Source: Stenotrophomonas maltophilia D457 (GTDB taxonomy: Bacteria > Pseudomonadota > Gammaproteobacteria > Xanthomonadales > Xanthomonadaceae). From it: a DNA stretch of 64,000 bases. Shown in pieces: positions 8,466 to 17,769 of the stretch. The DNA lies in contig NC_017671.1 of NCBI RefSeq assembly GCF_000284595.1, positions 1,273,001 to 1,337,000 of the forward strand. Reading direction: 5' to 3'. Below the pieces are notes generated by a model. It saw only the letters and a program-made list of their open reading frames with translations. It was not told the DNA's origin and did no database searches. A program made the translations under genes and the position numbers. Each line of letters opens with the position of its first letter. Within the stretch, counting starts at the first letter, position 1.

Positions 8466-9371
8466 TCAGCGCTTGCGCCGGATCAATGCCGAGGATGCAT
8501 CCAGCACGGCGCGGGTCAGCAGGGCCATGGTCTGCACGTCGCCCTTCCAGTGCTGCCAGTACAGCGGCACGTCTTCCCACGCGCGCTGGCGTACGTAGAC
8601 CAGGCGGCCGGCGTCCAGGTGCCGCTTGACCAGCGGCAATGGGTTCATCGTCCAGCCCATGCCGCCCAGGTTGGCCTGCACGAAGGCGCGGGTGGAGGGA
8701 ATCCACCAGGTCGGTGCGGTGCTGGGCAGGTCATCGCCGGCCATGCGCCGGGCGAAGCGCGACTGCATTTCGTCCTTGCGGTTGAACACCAGAACCGGTG
8801 CCTGCGCCAGTGCCTGCGCGGTCACGCCCTTGGCGAAGTAGCGTTCGCGGAACTCGGGGGTGCAGGTCGCCGCGTAACGGATGCTGCCCAGCGCGTGGAT
8901 CTGGCAGCCCTGCACCGGCTCGTCCAGCGTGGTCACCGCACCCAGCACCGTGCCCTGGCGCAGCAGTTCGACGGTGTGGTCCTGGTCCTCCACGCGCAGG
9001 TCCAGAGTGGTCCCGGTACCCTGCGCGAACTGCGCCGCGGCCTGCGGAAACCAGGTTTCCAGACTGTCGTGGTTCACTGCCACCGGGATGCTGGCCTGGG
9101 GCAGGTCCTCGTCGGCCAGGCCCATGCGGTGCAGCGCATCGTGTTCCAGCAGGGCGGTCTGCTCGGCCAGCTGCACCAGCAACTGGCCCTCGGCGGTCGC
9201 GGTGGCCGGGGTGCCACGCTTGACCAGCAGGCGGCCGATCCGGTCCTCCAGTGCCTTGACCCGCTGCGAGATGGCCGAGGGCGTGACATTCAGCGATTGC
9301 GCGGCGCGGTCGAAGCTGCCTTCGCGGATCACCGCGGCCAGGGCGCGCAGCTGGGCGTGATCGATGCGCAT
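8466..9371 (-). CDS. argP: LysR-family regulator ArgP/LysG type
   Basis: Transcriptional activator of basic-amino-acid export, 301 residues. The winged HTH occupies residues about 4-62 (LRALAAVIREGSFDRAAQSL then VTPSAISQRVKALEDRIGRLLVKR), followed by a two-lobed LysR effector domain. Subfamily features such as the HDSLETWFP and WWIPSTRAFVQANLGGMGW stretches match ArgP/LysG/IciA regulators, which sense lysine/arginine. It is divergent from a LysE-type exporter across a 137-bp intergenic region that contains an AT-rich TTAG/TTAAG area, the expected binding region. The pairing of regulator and exporter supports the call. Confidence 0.9.
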   Translation of the reverse strand: MRIDHAQLRALAAVIREGSFDRAAQSLNVTPSAISQRVKALEDRIGRLLVKRGTPATATAEGQLLVQLAEQTALLEHDALHRMGLADEDLPQASIPVAVNHDSLETWFPQAAAQFAQGTGTTLDLRVEDQDHTVELLRQGTVLGAVTTLDEPVQGCQIHALGSIRYAATCTPEFRERYFAKGVTAQALAQAPVLVFNRKDEMQSRFARRMAGDDLPSTAPTWWIPSTRAFVQANLGGMGWTMNPLPLVKRHLDAGRLVYVRQRAWEDVPLYWQHWKGDVQTMALLTRAVLDASSALIRRKR

Positions 9372-9508
9372 CGAATTAAGCTCCGCTAATGTTGGTTTAG
9401 GAAGTTTAGCTCGTCTTTTTCATGTTGCGGCGCGACAATGGCGCCCGTTCCGGTGCTGTCCGCCTTCGCGAGGCACCGTCCCCCAAGCAATACAAGGCAG
9501 TGAATCCC

Positions 9509-10144
9509 ATGTTCTCGGTCATCTCCGCCAGCACCGGCCTCGGTGCCTGGTTCTCTGGTGCAGCCACCGGCATCGGCCTGTTCGCCGTGGTCGGGGCCCA
9601 GAGCGCCTTCATTCTGCGCCAGGGCATCCTGCGCAAGCACATCGTGCCGGTGGTCGCCACCTGCGCGGCCATCGATGCCATCTTCATCTTTGCCAGCGTG
9701 GCCGGCCTGCGCACGCTCACTTCAGCGCTGCCGTGGCTGACCACCGCCGTGCTGTGGACCGGTGTCGCGTTCCTGGCCTGGTATGCGATGAAGTCGGCAC
9801 GCCGTGCGATCGCCGGCGGCGGTGGCATGGGCGAGGCCGACAGCGACGACGGCAGCCGCCGCGCGGTGCTGATGGCCGCGGTCGGCTTCTCGCTGATCAA
9901 CCCGCACTTCTGGCTGGACATGATGGTGATCGGCTCCATCGCCGAGAACTTCGGCAATGCCCGCATGGCCTTCGCTGCGGGCGTGGTCACGGCCAGCTGC
10001 CTGTGGCTGACCGCGCAGGGCCTCGGCGCACGCCTGCTGGCGCCGCTGTTCACCAAGCCCAGCACCTGGCGCGTGCTCGACGGCACCATCGCCGTGATCC
10101 TCAGCATCCTGGCCCTCATGTTGGCGGTGCGCGGGGTCCACTGA
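9509..10144 (+). CDS. LysE/ArgO-type amino-acid exporter
   Basis: Inner-membrane exporter of 211 residues with about six hydrophobic helices. It opens with MFSVISASTGLGAWFSGAAT then GIGLFAVVGAQSAFILRQGILR, the conserved first LysE helix and loop, and has the mid-protein SLINPHFWLDMMVIG motif of the family. A longer in-frame start 29 codons upstream is hydrophilic and was rejected; AAGGCAG sits 8 nt before the chosen ATG. Divergence from argP predicts induction by lysine/arginine. A strong terminator follows. Confidence 0.92.
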   Translation: MFSVISASTGLGAWFSGAATGIGLFAVVGAQSAFILRQGILRKHIVPVVATCAAIDAIFIFASVAGLRTLTSALPWLTTAVLWTGVAFLAWYAMKSARRAIAGGGGMGEADSDDGSRRAVLMAAVGFSLINPHFWLDMMVIGSIAENFGNARMAFAAGVVTASCLWLTAQGLGARLLAPLFTKPSTWRVLDGTIAVILSILALMLAVRGVH

Positions 10145-10198
10145 CCCGGCGCACGCCCCCCGAACCCACGTCCTGACTCTCTCTCCAAGGTAGTGGCA

Positions 10199-10231
10199 AC
10201 GACGGCACCGGCAACGGTGCCGTCGTCTTTT
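10199..10231 (+). terminator. Terminator of the LysE-type exporter
   Basis: Perfect 11-bp stem ACGACGGCACC/GGTGCCGTCGT with a GGCAAC loop followed by CTTTT, about 55 bp after the stop codon. Confidence 0.85.
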
Positions 10232-10307
10232 CCGGCTCTGGCGGGAAACCCATTGCCCTGCCTAGAATCGGAGACCAGGACAAGGTGTCCACAGGAGCAG
10301 GGGAAGG

Positions 10308-12296
10308 ATGCACAGGACGATTCTGGCGGCCGCACTGGCCGTCATCGGGGGCGTTGCCGCAGGCAGCGCGGGGGCGGTGGAGCTGACGCAGTACCTGCGC
10401 CGGGAGACCTTCACCGACATCAAGATCTCGCCGGGGGGCGAGTACGTAGCGGCAACGGTGCCGAGGGAGGACAGCACCGCGATCGCGATCCTGCGCCTGA
10501 AGGACAAGGAGGTGGTCGGCAGTTTCTGGCCGCCCAGCCGCAACCACGCGCAGGAATTCGATTGGGTCAGCAACGAGCGCCTGTTGATCGGCCTGGCCCA
10601 GAAGTGGGGCTCGCTCGACCAACCCAATCCCACCGGCGAACTCTATGCCATCGACGCCAACGGCAACCGCGGCGAACTGCTGGTCGGCTATCGCGTCGAA
10701 AGCAAGGGCCCGGGGACCCGCATCCAGCCGAAGAAGGTCGAAGCAGTGGCCGCCTTCCTGGCCGACGACCTGCCGGGCGACGAGCGCAACGTGCTGGTGA
10801 CCGTATGGCCGCTGGCCGAGGATCCGTACACCCGCGTAGATCGCATGGATGTGACTACGGGTCGTCGCTCGCGGGTGGCGTCCTCGCCGGTACGGCGCGG
10901 CGAGTTCACCACCGACGGCGCCGGCGAAGTGCGCTTCGTGCATGGCTCGGGCAGCGACAACATCAACAAGCTGTACTTCCGCGAACGCAGTGGCGACAGC
11001 TGGAAGCTGATCAACGACGAGGCCGTCAGCAAGCGCATCGAAACCGCCCTCGGCTTCTCGGCCGATGACAGCCTGGCCTACCTCAACGTCGAGCAGACCC
11101 AGGGCCCGGACGCGATCGTCAGCTGGAACCCGCAGACCGGCGAGCGTGCCACGCTGCTGCGCGACGAGGTGGTCAATCCGTATCGGATCATCCATCGGCC
11201 CGGCACCCACGTGCCGGTGGGCGCGCTCTATCTCGGCGATACGCCGCGTACCCGGTTCTTCGACGAGAAGTCGCCGGAGGCGCGCCTGTACCGCAGCCTG
11301 GAAGCCGCCTTCGGAGGGCCGGTCTACATCACCTCCAGCACCCGCGATGGCCGTGTCGTGCTGGTGGAAACCTGGTCGGGCTCGAACCCGGGCGATTTCT
11401 ACGTCTACGACACGGTGGCGCGCAAGGCTGACCACCTGATCAGCCGCAGCGACTGGATTGACGTGGACCGCAGTGCCAGCGTGAAGCCGATTGCACTGAA
11501 GGCGCGGGACGGGCTGCCGTTGCATGGCTTCCTGACCCTGCCGGCCGGCAGCAACGGCCGCAACGTGCCGATGGTGGTGATGCCGCATGGCGGTCCGTTC
11601 GACATCTTCGATTCCGGCCAGTACGACCGCGAAACCCAGATGCTGGCCGCCGCCGGGTATGCGGTGCTGCAGGTCAACTTCCGTGGGTCGGGCAATTACG
11701 GCCGGGCCCACACCCAGGCCGGTGCGCAGCAGTGGGGCGCGGCGATGCAGGACGATGTCACCGATGCCACCCGCTGGGCAATCAGCGAAGGCATCGCCGA
11801 TGCTCGTCGCATCTGCATCTATGGCGCCAGCTACGGGGCCTACGCGGCGATGATGGGGGCCGCCCGCGAACCCGGGCTGTATCAGTGCGCGGCCGGCTAT
11901 GTGGGGGTCTACGACCTGCCGATGATGTACACCCGTGGCGATATTCAGGACCGCGGCTCAGGCGTGACCTACCTGCGCGAATGGCTGGGTGATCCGGCCA
12001 AGCTGGGCGCGGTGTCGCCGGTGAACCTGGCCGAACGGATCAAGGTGCCGGTGTTCCTCGCGGCCGGTGGCGAAGACAAGCGTGCGCCGATCCAGCATAC
12101 CGAGCGCATGGAAGCGGCGCTCAAGCGCGCCGGCACACCGGTGGAAAGCCTGTACTACAAGACCGAAGGCCACGGCTTCTACACCGAGGCGCATCGCAGC
12201 GAGTACTACGACAAGCTGCTGGCGTTCCTGGCGCGCAGCCTGGGGGGCAAGACCGCGACGACCGCGCCCGTGGCCGGCAAGGACAAGGCGCCCTGA
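10308..12296 (+). CDS. Secreted S9-family (prolyl oligopeptidase) peptidase
   Basis: Exported serine peptidase of 662 residues. The N terminus MHRTILAAALAVIGGVAAGS is a signal peptide (cleavage near GAVE). Residues about 25-400 form the beta-propeller, ending before an alpha/beta-hydrolase domain. Catalytic triad by motif: Ser508 in YGASYGAYAA, Asp590 in GGEDKRAP, His622 in EGHGF; an HGGP oxyanion motif precedes them. Family members cleave short peptides in the periplasm. The C terminus ends in a short Lys/Ala-rich tail. The neighbour is a convergent POT peptide transporter, so periplasmic trimming coupled to peptide import is plausible. Confidence 0.9.
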   Translation: MHRTILAAALAVIGGVAAGSAGAVELTQYLRRETFTDIKISPGGEYVAATVPREDSTAIAILRLKDKEVVGSFWPPSRNHAQEFDWVSNERLLIGLAQKWGSLDQPNPTGELYAIDANGNRGELLVGYRVESKGPGTRIQPKKVEAVAAFLADDLPGDERNVLVTVWPLAEDPYTRVDRMDVTTGRRSRVASSPVRRGEFTTDGAGEVRFVHGSGSDNINKLYFRERSGDSWKLINDEAVSKRIETALGFSADDSLAYLNVEQTQGPDAIVSWNPQTGERATLLRDEVVNPYRIIHRPGTHVPVGALYLGDTPRTRFFDEKSPEARLYRSLEAAFGGPVYITSSTRDGRVVLVETWSGSNPGDFYVYDTVARKADHLISRSDWIDVDRSASVKPIALKARDGLPLHGFLTLPAGSNGRNVPMVVMPHGGPFDIFDSGQYDRETQMLAAAGYAVLQVNFRGSGNYGRAHTQAGAQQWGAAMQDDVTDATRWAISEGIADARRICIYGASYGAYAAMMGAAREPGLYQCAAGYVGVYDLPMMYTRGDIQDRGSGVTYLREWLGDPAKLGAVSPVNLAERIKVPVFLAAGGEDKRAPIQHTERMEAALKRAGTPVESLYYKTEGHGFYTEAHRSEYYDKLLAFLARSLGGKTATTAPVAGKDKAP

Positions 12297-12301
12297 GCTG
12301 A

Positions 12302-12332
12302 CAGGGCGGCGGATGAATTTTCCGCCGCCCTG
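12302..12332. terminator. Bidirectional hairpin between convergent genes
   Basis: 12-bp perfect stem CAGGGCGGCGGA/TCCGCCGCCCTG separated by 7 nt, placed between the stop of the S9 peptidase and the stop of the POT transporter. The T tract is poor on both strands, so termination may be inefficient. Confidence 0.6.
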
Positions 12333-12350
12333 GTCTTCCGCACGCGGGAC

Positions 12351-14105
12351 TTACTTCACCCCGTGCATCATCTTCTTCAGCAGCGGCGCGGCGATGAAGG
12401 CCGCCAACGCGCAACCCAGGCCGATCCACATCAGCAGCCAGAACAGGTGCGCGTAGGCACCGGCGGCAGCCACCATGTCCAGCGATTCGCCTTCCGGCAC
12501 CTCGATCGCGGCCAGCTTGCCGAACAGCGCGGCCAGCGTTTCCGAGAATGCGGTGGCCAGGAACCAGGTGCCCATCATCAGGCTCATCACCCGCGGCACG
12601 GCCAGCTGGGTCACCGCCGACAGGCCGACCGGCGAGAGGCACATCTCGCCGCTGGCCAGCAGGAAGTAGGCCAGCACCAGCCACCACACGCTGGCCATCT
12701 CGCCGGTGGCGCCCACCTGCTGTGCGGCCAGCGCCAGCGGCACGAACGACAGCGCGCCGATCACCAGGCCCCAGGCCGACTTCACCGGCTTGCCCGGTTC
12801 CCAGCCGCGGCGGTCCATCCACGTCCACAGCGCGGCGAAGGCCGGAGCGAGCAGCACCAGGAACAGGCCGCCGAGGTAGGTCAGCGAGCCGGCGGTCTGC
12901 GGAATCACCAGGCAGTCGCGCACCAGCAGCACCAGCATCAGTACGACGATGGCGGCGAAGAACGTGCGCGGCGCGGCCGAGCCCGGGCGCCGTTCCGACA
13001 GGCGCGCGCTGACCACGAAGCCGAGCGGTGCCAGCAGCAGCGAGAGGATCGACCACGGCAGCGGCGTGCCGCCGGTGATCACCAGCGAGGGCACGATGTC
13101 CTTGGTCAGCAGGCGGTCGGTGAAGGTCACCCACGAGCCGTAGGACTGCTCGTACATCGTGAAGAACACCAGCGCCATGAAGATCAGCACCATCAGCGCG
13201 ATCATCTGCTGGCGCTGCACCGGCGTGCATTTCGTGCCGGTGAACCAGGCGAACCAGACCAGCACGCCCCCCAGCACCACCAGCATCAGCATCAGCGCCA
13301 GGCTGATCTCACCGCCCAGCGCGAACGCGCCGTTGCCGGCGGCCCACATCAGCCATGCCACCGGCAGCACGCCGAGCACCGCGCACAGATAGATGAGCCA
13401 TTCGCGTGGCAGGCCCAGCACCTTCTGCTTCAGCGCCGCCGGTTGCGGCGGTTCGGCATGGCCCTGCAGGTACTTCTGGCCCCACAGGAACATCGCCAGG
13501 CCGGCCAGCATGCCGATGCCGGCCGCACCGAAACCGTACTTCCAGCCGTAGGCCTCACCGAGGAAGCCACACACCAGGGACGAGAACAGCGCGCCGAGGT
13601 TGATGCCGGCGTAGAACAGCGAAAAGCCCGAGTCGCGACGCGGGTCGTCCTTGGCGTACAGCTTGCCGACAATGGTGGAGATGTTCGGCTTCAGGAATCC
13701 GACGCCCATGATGATCAGCGCCAGCGACAGGTAGGTCACCGCCAGCGCCGAGGTGTCGCGCACCACTTCGCCGTTCACCCGGTACGCGGCGTGGCCCTCG
13801 AAGGCCATGCCGAGGTGGCCGAGTACCAGCAGGATGCCGCCGAACAGCACTGCCCGGCGCATGCCCAGCCAGCGGTCGGCCAGCATGCCGCCGAACACCG
13901 GGATGCAGTACACCAGGCCACCGTAGGCACCGAGCAGGTCCAGGCCGGCCTTGTCGCCGAACAGGTGGTATTTGGTCAGGTACAGCAGCAACAGCGCCTT
14001 CATGCCGTAGAAGGAGAAGCGCTCCCACATTTCAGTGAAGAAGCAGACGTAGACGCCCTTGGGGTGGCCCAGGAAGTCGTCGGAAGCAGAGGCGGCAACG
14101 GTCAT
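12351..14105 (-). CDS. POT-family (PTR2) proton-dependent oligopeptide transporter
   Basis: Inner-membrane proton-coupled di/tripeptide importer, 584 residues, about 14 helices. PTR2 features: FFTEMWERFSFYGMKALL near the N terminus (the E-x-x-E-R proton-coupling motif), GVGFLKPNISTIVGKLY and FYAGINLGALFSS. Start MTVAASASDDFLGHPKG was chosen; the frame stays open 84 codons upstream but that stretch is Cys/Trp/Arg-rich and unlike protein. It is convergent with the S9 peptidase and close to an OPT transporter. Confidence 0.92.
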   Translation of the reverse strand: MTVAASASDDFLGHPKGVYVCFFTEMWERFSFYGMKALLLLYLTKYHLFGDKAGLDLLGAYGGLVYCIPVFGGMLADRWLGMRRAVLFGGILLVLGHLGMAFEGHAAYRVNGEVVRDTSALAVTYLSLALIIMGVGFLKPNISTIVGKLYAKDDPRRDSGFSLFYAGINLGALFSSLVCGFLGEAYGWKYGFGAAGIGMLAGLAMFLWGQKYLQGHAEPPQPAALKQKVLGLPREWLIYLCAVLGVLPVAWLMWAAGNGAFALGGEISLALMLMLVVLGGVLVWFAWFTGTKCTPVQRQQMIALMVLIFMALVFFTMYEQSYGSWVTFTDRLLTKDIVPSLVITGGTPLPWSILSLLLAPLGFVVSARLSERRPGSAAPRTFFAAIVVLMLVLLVRDCLVIPQTAGSLTYLGGLFLVLLAPAFAALWTWMDRRGWEPGKPVKSAWGLVIGALSFVPLALAAQQVGATGEMASVWWLVLAYFLLASGEMCLSPVGLSAVTQLAVPRVMSLMMGTWFLATAFSETLAALFGKLAAIEVPEGESLDMVAAAGAYAHLFWLLMWIGLGCALAAFIAAPLLKKMMHGVK

Positions 14106-14214
14106 CGACGGCGGGGACAGCGGAAAGGGCGCGATTATAGGCCTCTGGGCCTGGGCAGGCAGCCGCCGGTGGATCCACGCCATGCAGGGATGGCGCTCCC
14201 CCGGCGGGCACCGC

Positions 14215-15363
14215 TCACAGGTATCGCAACCAAGGCAGATCGCGCCTTCGCGCTTTGAACCGCGCGAAGGCCCGCGTCGGCGGGTACAGCACCACCGCCA
14301 GCGCACAGGCCACCAGCAGCAGGCCGCTGACCGAATCCAGGGCATACAGTTCGCCATGGGTCGGCCCCCAGGCCGCCAACGCGGCCAGGTACAGCCCTTT
14401 CAGCACGTACAGGTGCAGCAGGTAGAAGAACATCGGCGCGGCGCCGATATCGGACAGCGGGCGCAGCGCACGCGCGAGGGGCGGCCATTCGTACAAGCGC
14501 AGCAGCAACAGCCCCACGCCCAGGGTCTGCAACAGGAACTGCAATGACGGCGGGTACTTGGTGACGTTGAAGATGCTCAACCACGTGCGCAGCGTAGTGG
14601 TCTGGTACGACCAGGGAGCATCCCCATACTGGTTGGCGAACCGCAGCAGCGCGAACAGGGCCAGCGCGCCGACGCCTGCCCACAGCAGCCAGCGCTGGCG
14701 CTGCTCCGGCGCGCGCGCGCGGCCGAACCAGGGCCCCATCAGATAACCCAGCGCAATCACCCCGATCCACGGCAGTACCGGGTAGGAGGTGCGCAGGCGC
14801 AGCGCGCCGGCCTCGATCCAGTCGCGCTGGTGCAGCACTTTCCACAGCACCGCCAGCAGGCCGTTTCCTTCCACCCGCACACCATCCAGCAGGTTGTGCC
14901 CGGCCACCACCGCGACCGCGACCGCCAGCAGCACGGGGCGGGGCAGCCACAGCAGCCCGGCCAGCGCGATCATGCTCAGCCCGATGGCCCAGATCACCTG
15001 CAGGTACAGCGTTTCCGGCGGCAGCTGGAAGGTCCAGGCGAAATTCACCAGGGTCAGTTCCAGCACCACCAGGAACAGCCCGCGCTTGAGCAGGAACGCA
15101 GCTGTGGCCCCGCGCGGATCCGCCTGGCGCTGGCCGTACAGCCAGGCCGACAGCCCGGTCAGCAGCACGAACACGGGGGCGCACAGGTGGGCCAGCAGAC
15201 GGCAGGCGAACAGCGCAGGGGAGACCGTCGCCGCGTCCATCGGGTCGCTCACCTGGTGCTGCAGGAAGAAGGTCTCGCGCACGTGGTCCAGCAGCATCAA
15301 CAGCATCACGGTGCCGCGCAGCTGGTCGATGGAGGCCAGGCGGGGGGAGGGGGAAAGGGGCAT
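14215..15363 (-). CDS. DUF1624-type membrane protein (heparan-alpha-glucosaminide acetyltransferase-like)
   Basis: Polytopic inner-membrane protein of 382 residues with about ten helices. The opening RLASIDQLRGTVMLLMLLDHVRETFF is the characteristic R-x-x-x-(I/L)D-x-x-RG first helix of the DUF1624/acyltransferase-3-like family, which moves acetyl groups across membranes in characterised relatives. Substrate unknown; cell-surface glycan modification is the usual guess. Start choice: ATG at MPLSPSPRL, because a 13-codon longer ATG falls inside the AT-rich promoter. It is monocistronic and divergent from the OPT transporter. Confidence 0.8.
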   Translation of the reverse strand: MPLSPSPRLASIDQLRGTVMLLMLLDHVRETFFLQHQVSDPMDAATVSPALFACRLLAHLCAPVFVLLTGLSAWLYGQRQADPRGATAAFLLKRGLFLVVLELTLVNFAWTFQLPPETLYLQVIWAIGLSMIALAGLLWLPRPVLLAVAVAVVAGHNLLDGVRVEGNGLLAVLWKVLHQRDWIEAGALRLRTSYPVLPWIGVIALGYLMGPWFGRARAPEQRQRWLLWAGVGALALFALLRFANQYGDAPWSYQTTTLRTWLSIFNVTKYPPSLQFLLQTLGVGLLLLRLYEWPPLARALRPLSDIGAAPMFFYLLHLYVLKGLYLAALAAWGPTHGELYALDSVSGLLLVACALAVVLYPPTRAFARFKARRRDLPWLRYL

Positions 15364-15380
15364 GCGATGCAGTAACAACA

Positions 15381-15410
15381 AGGTATCATTAAGATATAAC
15401 ATATCATTTA
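15381..15410 (-). promoter_or_regulatory. AT-rich promoter/operator region of the DUF1624 gene
   Basis: A 30-bp AT-rich block containing two direct TATCATT copies 18 bp apart and, on the minus strand, TATATCTTAATGATAC. It stands out in otherwise GC-rich DNA immediately before the start codon. The ATATCTTAA segment also occurs in the region upstream of the SPFH operon. Confidence 0.4.
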
Positions 15411-15517
15411 CGGCGTGCCCAGCCGGACTTTGCCGGGTCGGTCGATTGCCGGTCCACGTACCGGCCCATTGCGCCGCAGCACACGCCCCCATCCTTTGGC
15501 ACGCTGGACTTGATCTG

Positions 15518-15547
15518 CCCTGAACGCTAGCGTGGCAGGGATTTTTT
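15518..15547 (+). promoter_or_regulatory. Hairpin plus T6 tract in the leader of the OPT transporter gene
   Basis: CCCTG/CAGGG with an inner ACG/CGT stem is followed directly by ATTTTTT, the form of an intrinsic terminator. It lies only 17 bp before the OPT start codon, and the gene upstream points away, so no upstream transcript needs terminating. It could be an attenuator or an RBS-sequestering structure. Confidence 0.45.
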
Positions 15548-15563
15548 GCCAGCAGGGGCTTCC

Positions 15564-17528
15564 ATGAACCACGACGCTGCGCCCAAGCAGCTCACCTTCC
15601 GCGCAGTGGCCCTGGCCATCGTGCTGGCGGTGGTGCTGTCGGCCGCAAACGCCTACCTCGGTCTGTTCGCAGGCCTGACCATCGCCACCGCCATTCCCGC
15701 CGCGGTGATTTCCATGGGCGTGCTGCGCCTGCTGGGCGGTGGCTCCATCCTCGAGAACAACATCGTGCAGACCGGCGCCTCGGCCGGTTCATCGATCGCC
15801 GCCGGTGTGATCTTCACCATCCCGGCGCTGGTGATCATGGGCTACTGGCCGGACTTCAAGTACTGGTGGGTGCTGGGCATCGCCGGCCTCGGTGGCCTGT
15901 TGGGCGTGCTGTTCTCGGTGCCGCTGCGCCGTTCGATGATTGTCGAAGACCCGCTGCCGTTCCCGGAAGGCAAGGCTGCGGCCGAAGTGCTCAAGGCCGG
16001 TGAGAACCCGGGCCCGGGCCTGAAGATCCTCGGCCTGTCGGCGGTGATCGGTGCCTTCGTCAAGCTGGCCGCGGAAAGCGGCATGCGCCTGATTCCCGAT
16101 GCCTGGGCCACCTCGGCCTACGTCGGCAGTTCCAAGGTCACCGCCTTCATCGGCACCAACCTGTCGCCGGCACTGCTGGGCGTGGGCTACATCGTCGGCC
16201 TCAACGTCGGCATCGTGGTGGTGTCCGGCTCGATCCTGACTTGGCACATTGCCATCCCGATCTACCAGGCGTTCTTCATGAACACCGACCCGGCGCTGGC
16301 CGCGTCGGTTGCCGCTGCCTCGTCCACCGAGGCCGCGTTCGCCATCTGGGGCGCGAAGATGCGCTACCTGGGCGTCGGTGCGATGCTGATCGGTGGCATC
16401 TGGACCCTGATCTCGCTCCGCAAGTCGCTGCTCAACGGCGTCAAGAGCGGCTTTGCCGCCGCCCGCAAGAGCGGTGGCCCGGTGCTGGCGCACACCGAGC
16501 GCGACCTGCCGATGAAGTGGATGCTGGTCGCCCTGGTGGTGTTCGTGCTGCCGCTGCTGGCCCTGTACCAGGCCATCGTCGGCCAGTGGCACGTGTCCAT
16601 CCCGATGACCCTCATCATGATCGTCGCCGGCTTCCTGTTCGTTTCGGTCTCGGCCTACCTGGCTGGCCTGATCGGCTCGTCCAACAACCCGGTTTCGGGC
16701 ATCACCATCTCCACCATCCTGTTCGCTTCGGCCGTGCTGGTGGTGCTGCTGGGCAAGGATGGCCTGCAGCCGGTCGGCGCCTTCGGCGCGCCGCTGGGCG
16801 CGGTGGCCGCGATCATGATCGGCGCGGTGGTGTGCTGTGCTGCAGCGGTCGGCGGTGACAACCTGCAGGACCTCAAGGCCGGTTACATCGTCGGTGCCAC
16901 CCCGTGGAAGCAGCAGCTGATGCTGGGCATCGGTGCGTTCTCGTGCGCGCTGATCATGGCCCCGGTGCTGAACCTGCTGGCCACCGCCTACGGCATCGGC
17001 GTGAAGTCGGAGCTGCACCCGAACGCGCTGGCCGCGCCGCAGGCCAACCTGATGGCCTCGGTGGCCAAGGGCCTGTTCGGTGGTGAACTGCCGTGGACCT
17101 TCATCGGCATCGGTGCCGTGGTCGGTGCCGCCATCATCGCGTTCGACAGCTGGCTGAAGTCGCGCAACGCCCGCTTCCGCGTGCCGGTGCTGGCCGCCGC
17201 CATCGGCATCTACCTGCCGCTGGAACTGATGGTGCCGATCTTCCTCGGCGGCCTGATCGCCTACCTCGTCGAGCGCTTCCACAAGGTGCGTGCCGATGAC
17301 GAAGAAGGTCGCGACCGCGTGCACAAGCCGGGCGTGCTGTTCGCCGCCGGCCTGATCACCGGTGAGGCACTGATGGGCATCGCCATCGCGATTCCGATCG
17401 TGGTGAGCAGTCGCGCCGACGTGCTGGCCGTGCCGTTCCACCTGCCGGGCGCACAGTGGATCGGCCTGGCCGTGCTGTTCCTGGTCGGCTGGCTGATCTA
17501 CCGCACCGGCAAGCGCGCCATGGCGTAA
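15564..17528 (+). CDS. OPT-family oligopeptide transporter
   Basis: Inner-membrane transporter of 654 residues with about 14-16 helices, of the bacterial OPT (oligopeptide/metal-siderophore) class. The N terminus includes LTFRAVALAIVLAVVLSAAN then AYLGLFAGLTIATAIPAAVI, and the conserved GGSILENNIVQTGASAGSSI signature follows at about residue 62. Bacterial OPTs are mostly peptide importers by annotation; direct substrate evidence is sparse. A 6-codon longer start exists but lacks a better RBS. Downstream lie two palindromes and a terminator. Confidence 0.9.
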   Translation: MNHDAAPKQLTFRAVALAIVLAVVLSAANAYLGLFAGLTIATAIPAAVISMGVLRLLGGGSILENNIVQTGASAGSSIAAGVIFTIPALVIMGYWPDFKYWWVLGIAGLGGLLGVLFSVPLRRSMIVEDPLPFPEGKAAAEVLKAGENPGPGLKILGLSAVIGAFVKLAAESGMRLIPDAWATSAYVGSSKVTAFIGTNLSPALLGVGYIVGLNVGIVVVSGSILTWHIAIPIYQAFFMNTDPALAASVAAASSTEAAFAIWGAKMRYLGVGAMLIGGIWTLISLRKSLLNGVKSGFAAARKSGGPVLAHTERDLPMKWMLVALVVFVLPLLALYQAIVGQWHVSIPMTLIMIVAGFLFVSVSAYLAGLIGSSNNPVSGITISTILFASAVLVVLLGKDGLQPVGAFGAPLGAVAAIMIGAVVCCAAAVGGDNLQDLKAGYIVGATPWKQQLMLGIGAFSCALIMAPVLNLLATAYGIGVKSELHPNALAAPQANLMASVAKGLFGGELPWTFIGIGAVVGAAIIAFDSWLKSRNARFRVPVLAAAIGIYLPLELMVPIFLGGLIAYLVERFHKVRADDEEGRDRVHKPGVLFAAGLITGEALMGIAIAIPIVVSSRADVLAVPFHLPGAQWIGLAVLFLVGWLIYRTGKRAMA

Positions 17529-17533
17529 GGGTT

Positions 17534-17626
17534 GGGGTCGGATCCCTTCCCGCAGGGAAGGGCTCTGACCCCGGGTTGACAGCGTCTGGGGTCAGAGCCG
17601 ATTCCGTCGGAATCGGATCCGACCCC
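17534..17626. repeat. Two GGGGTC...GACCCC palindromes (39 bp each)
   Basis: Two consecutive palindromes in the 3' region of the OPT gene. The first has a CCCTTCCC/GGGAAGGG inner stem and the second a CCGATTCC/GGAATCGG inner stem; both keep outer GGGGTC/GACCCC. Mismatches at the G/T positions suggest these are diverged relatives of the 41-bp GGGGTCAGATCCC family seen elsewhere in the window. Confidence 0.8.
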
Positions 17627-17637
17627 GGTGTCCCCAC

Positions 17638-17666
17638 AAACCGCGCCACGGCGCGGTTTGCTTTTT
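17638..17666 (+). terminator. Terminator following the OPT gene
   Basis: Perfect 8-bp stem AAACCGCG/CGCGGTTT with a 6-nt loop, followed by GCTTTTTC. Confidence 0.8.
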
Positions 17667-17769
17667 CTGGCGGCGGGGCCGCGCCCCACCGGCAGCCATG
17701 ACCGATGGCCTTGGCAGCCCCGGCCGCACGGGCCTACCATCGGTTTTTTGCCGTCCTGCGGAGACCCCG

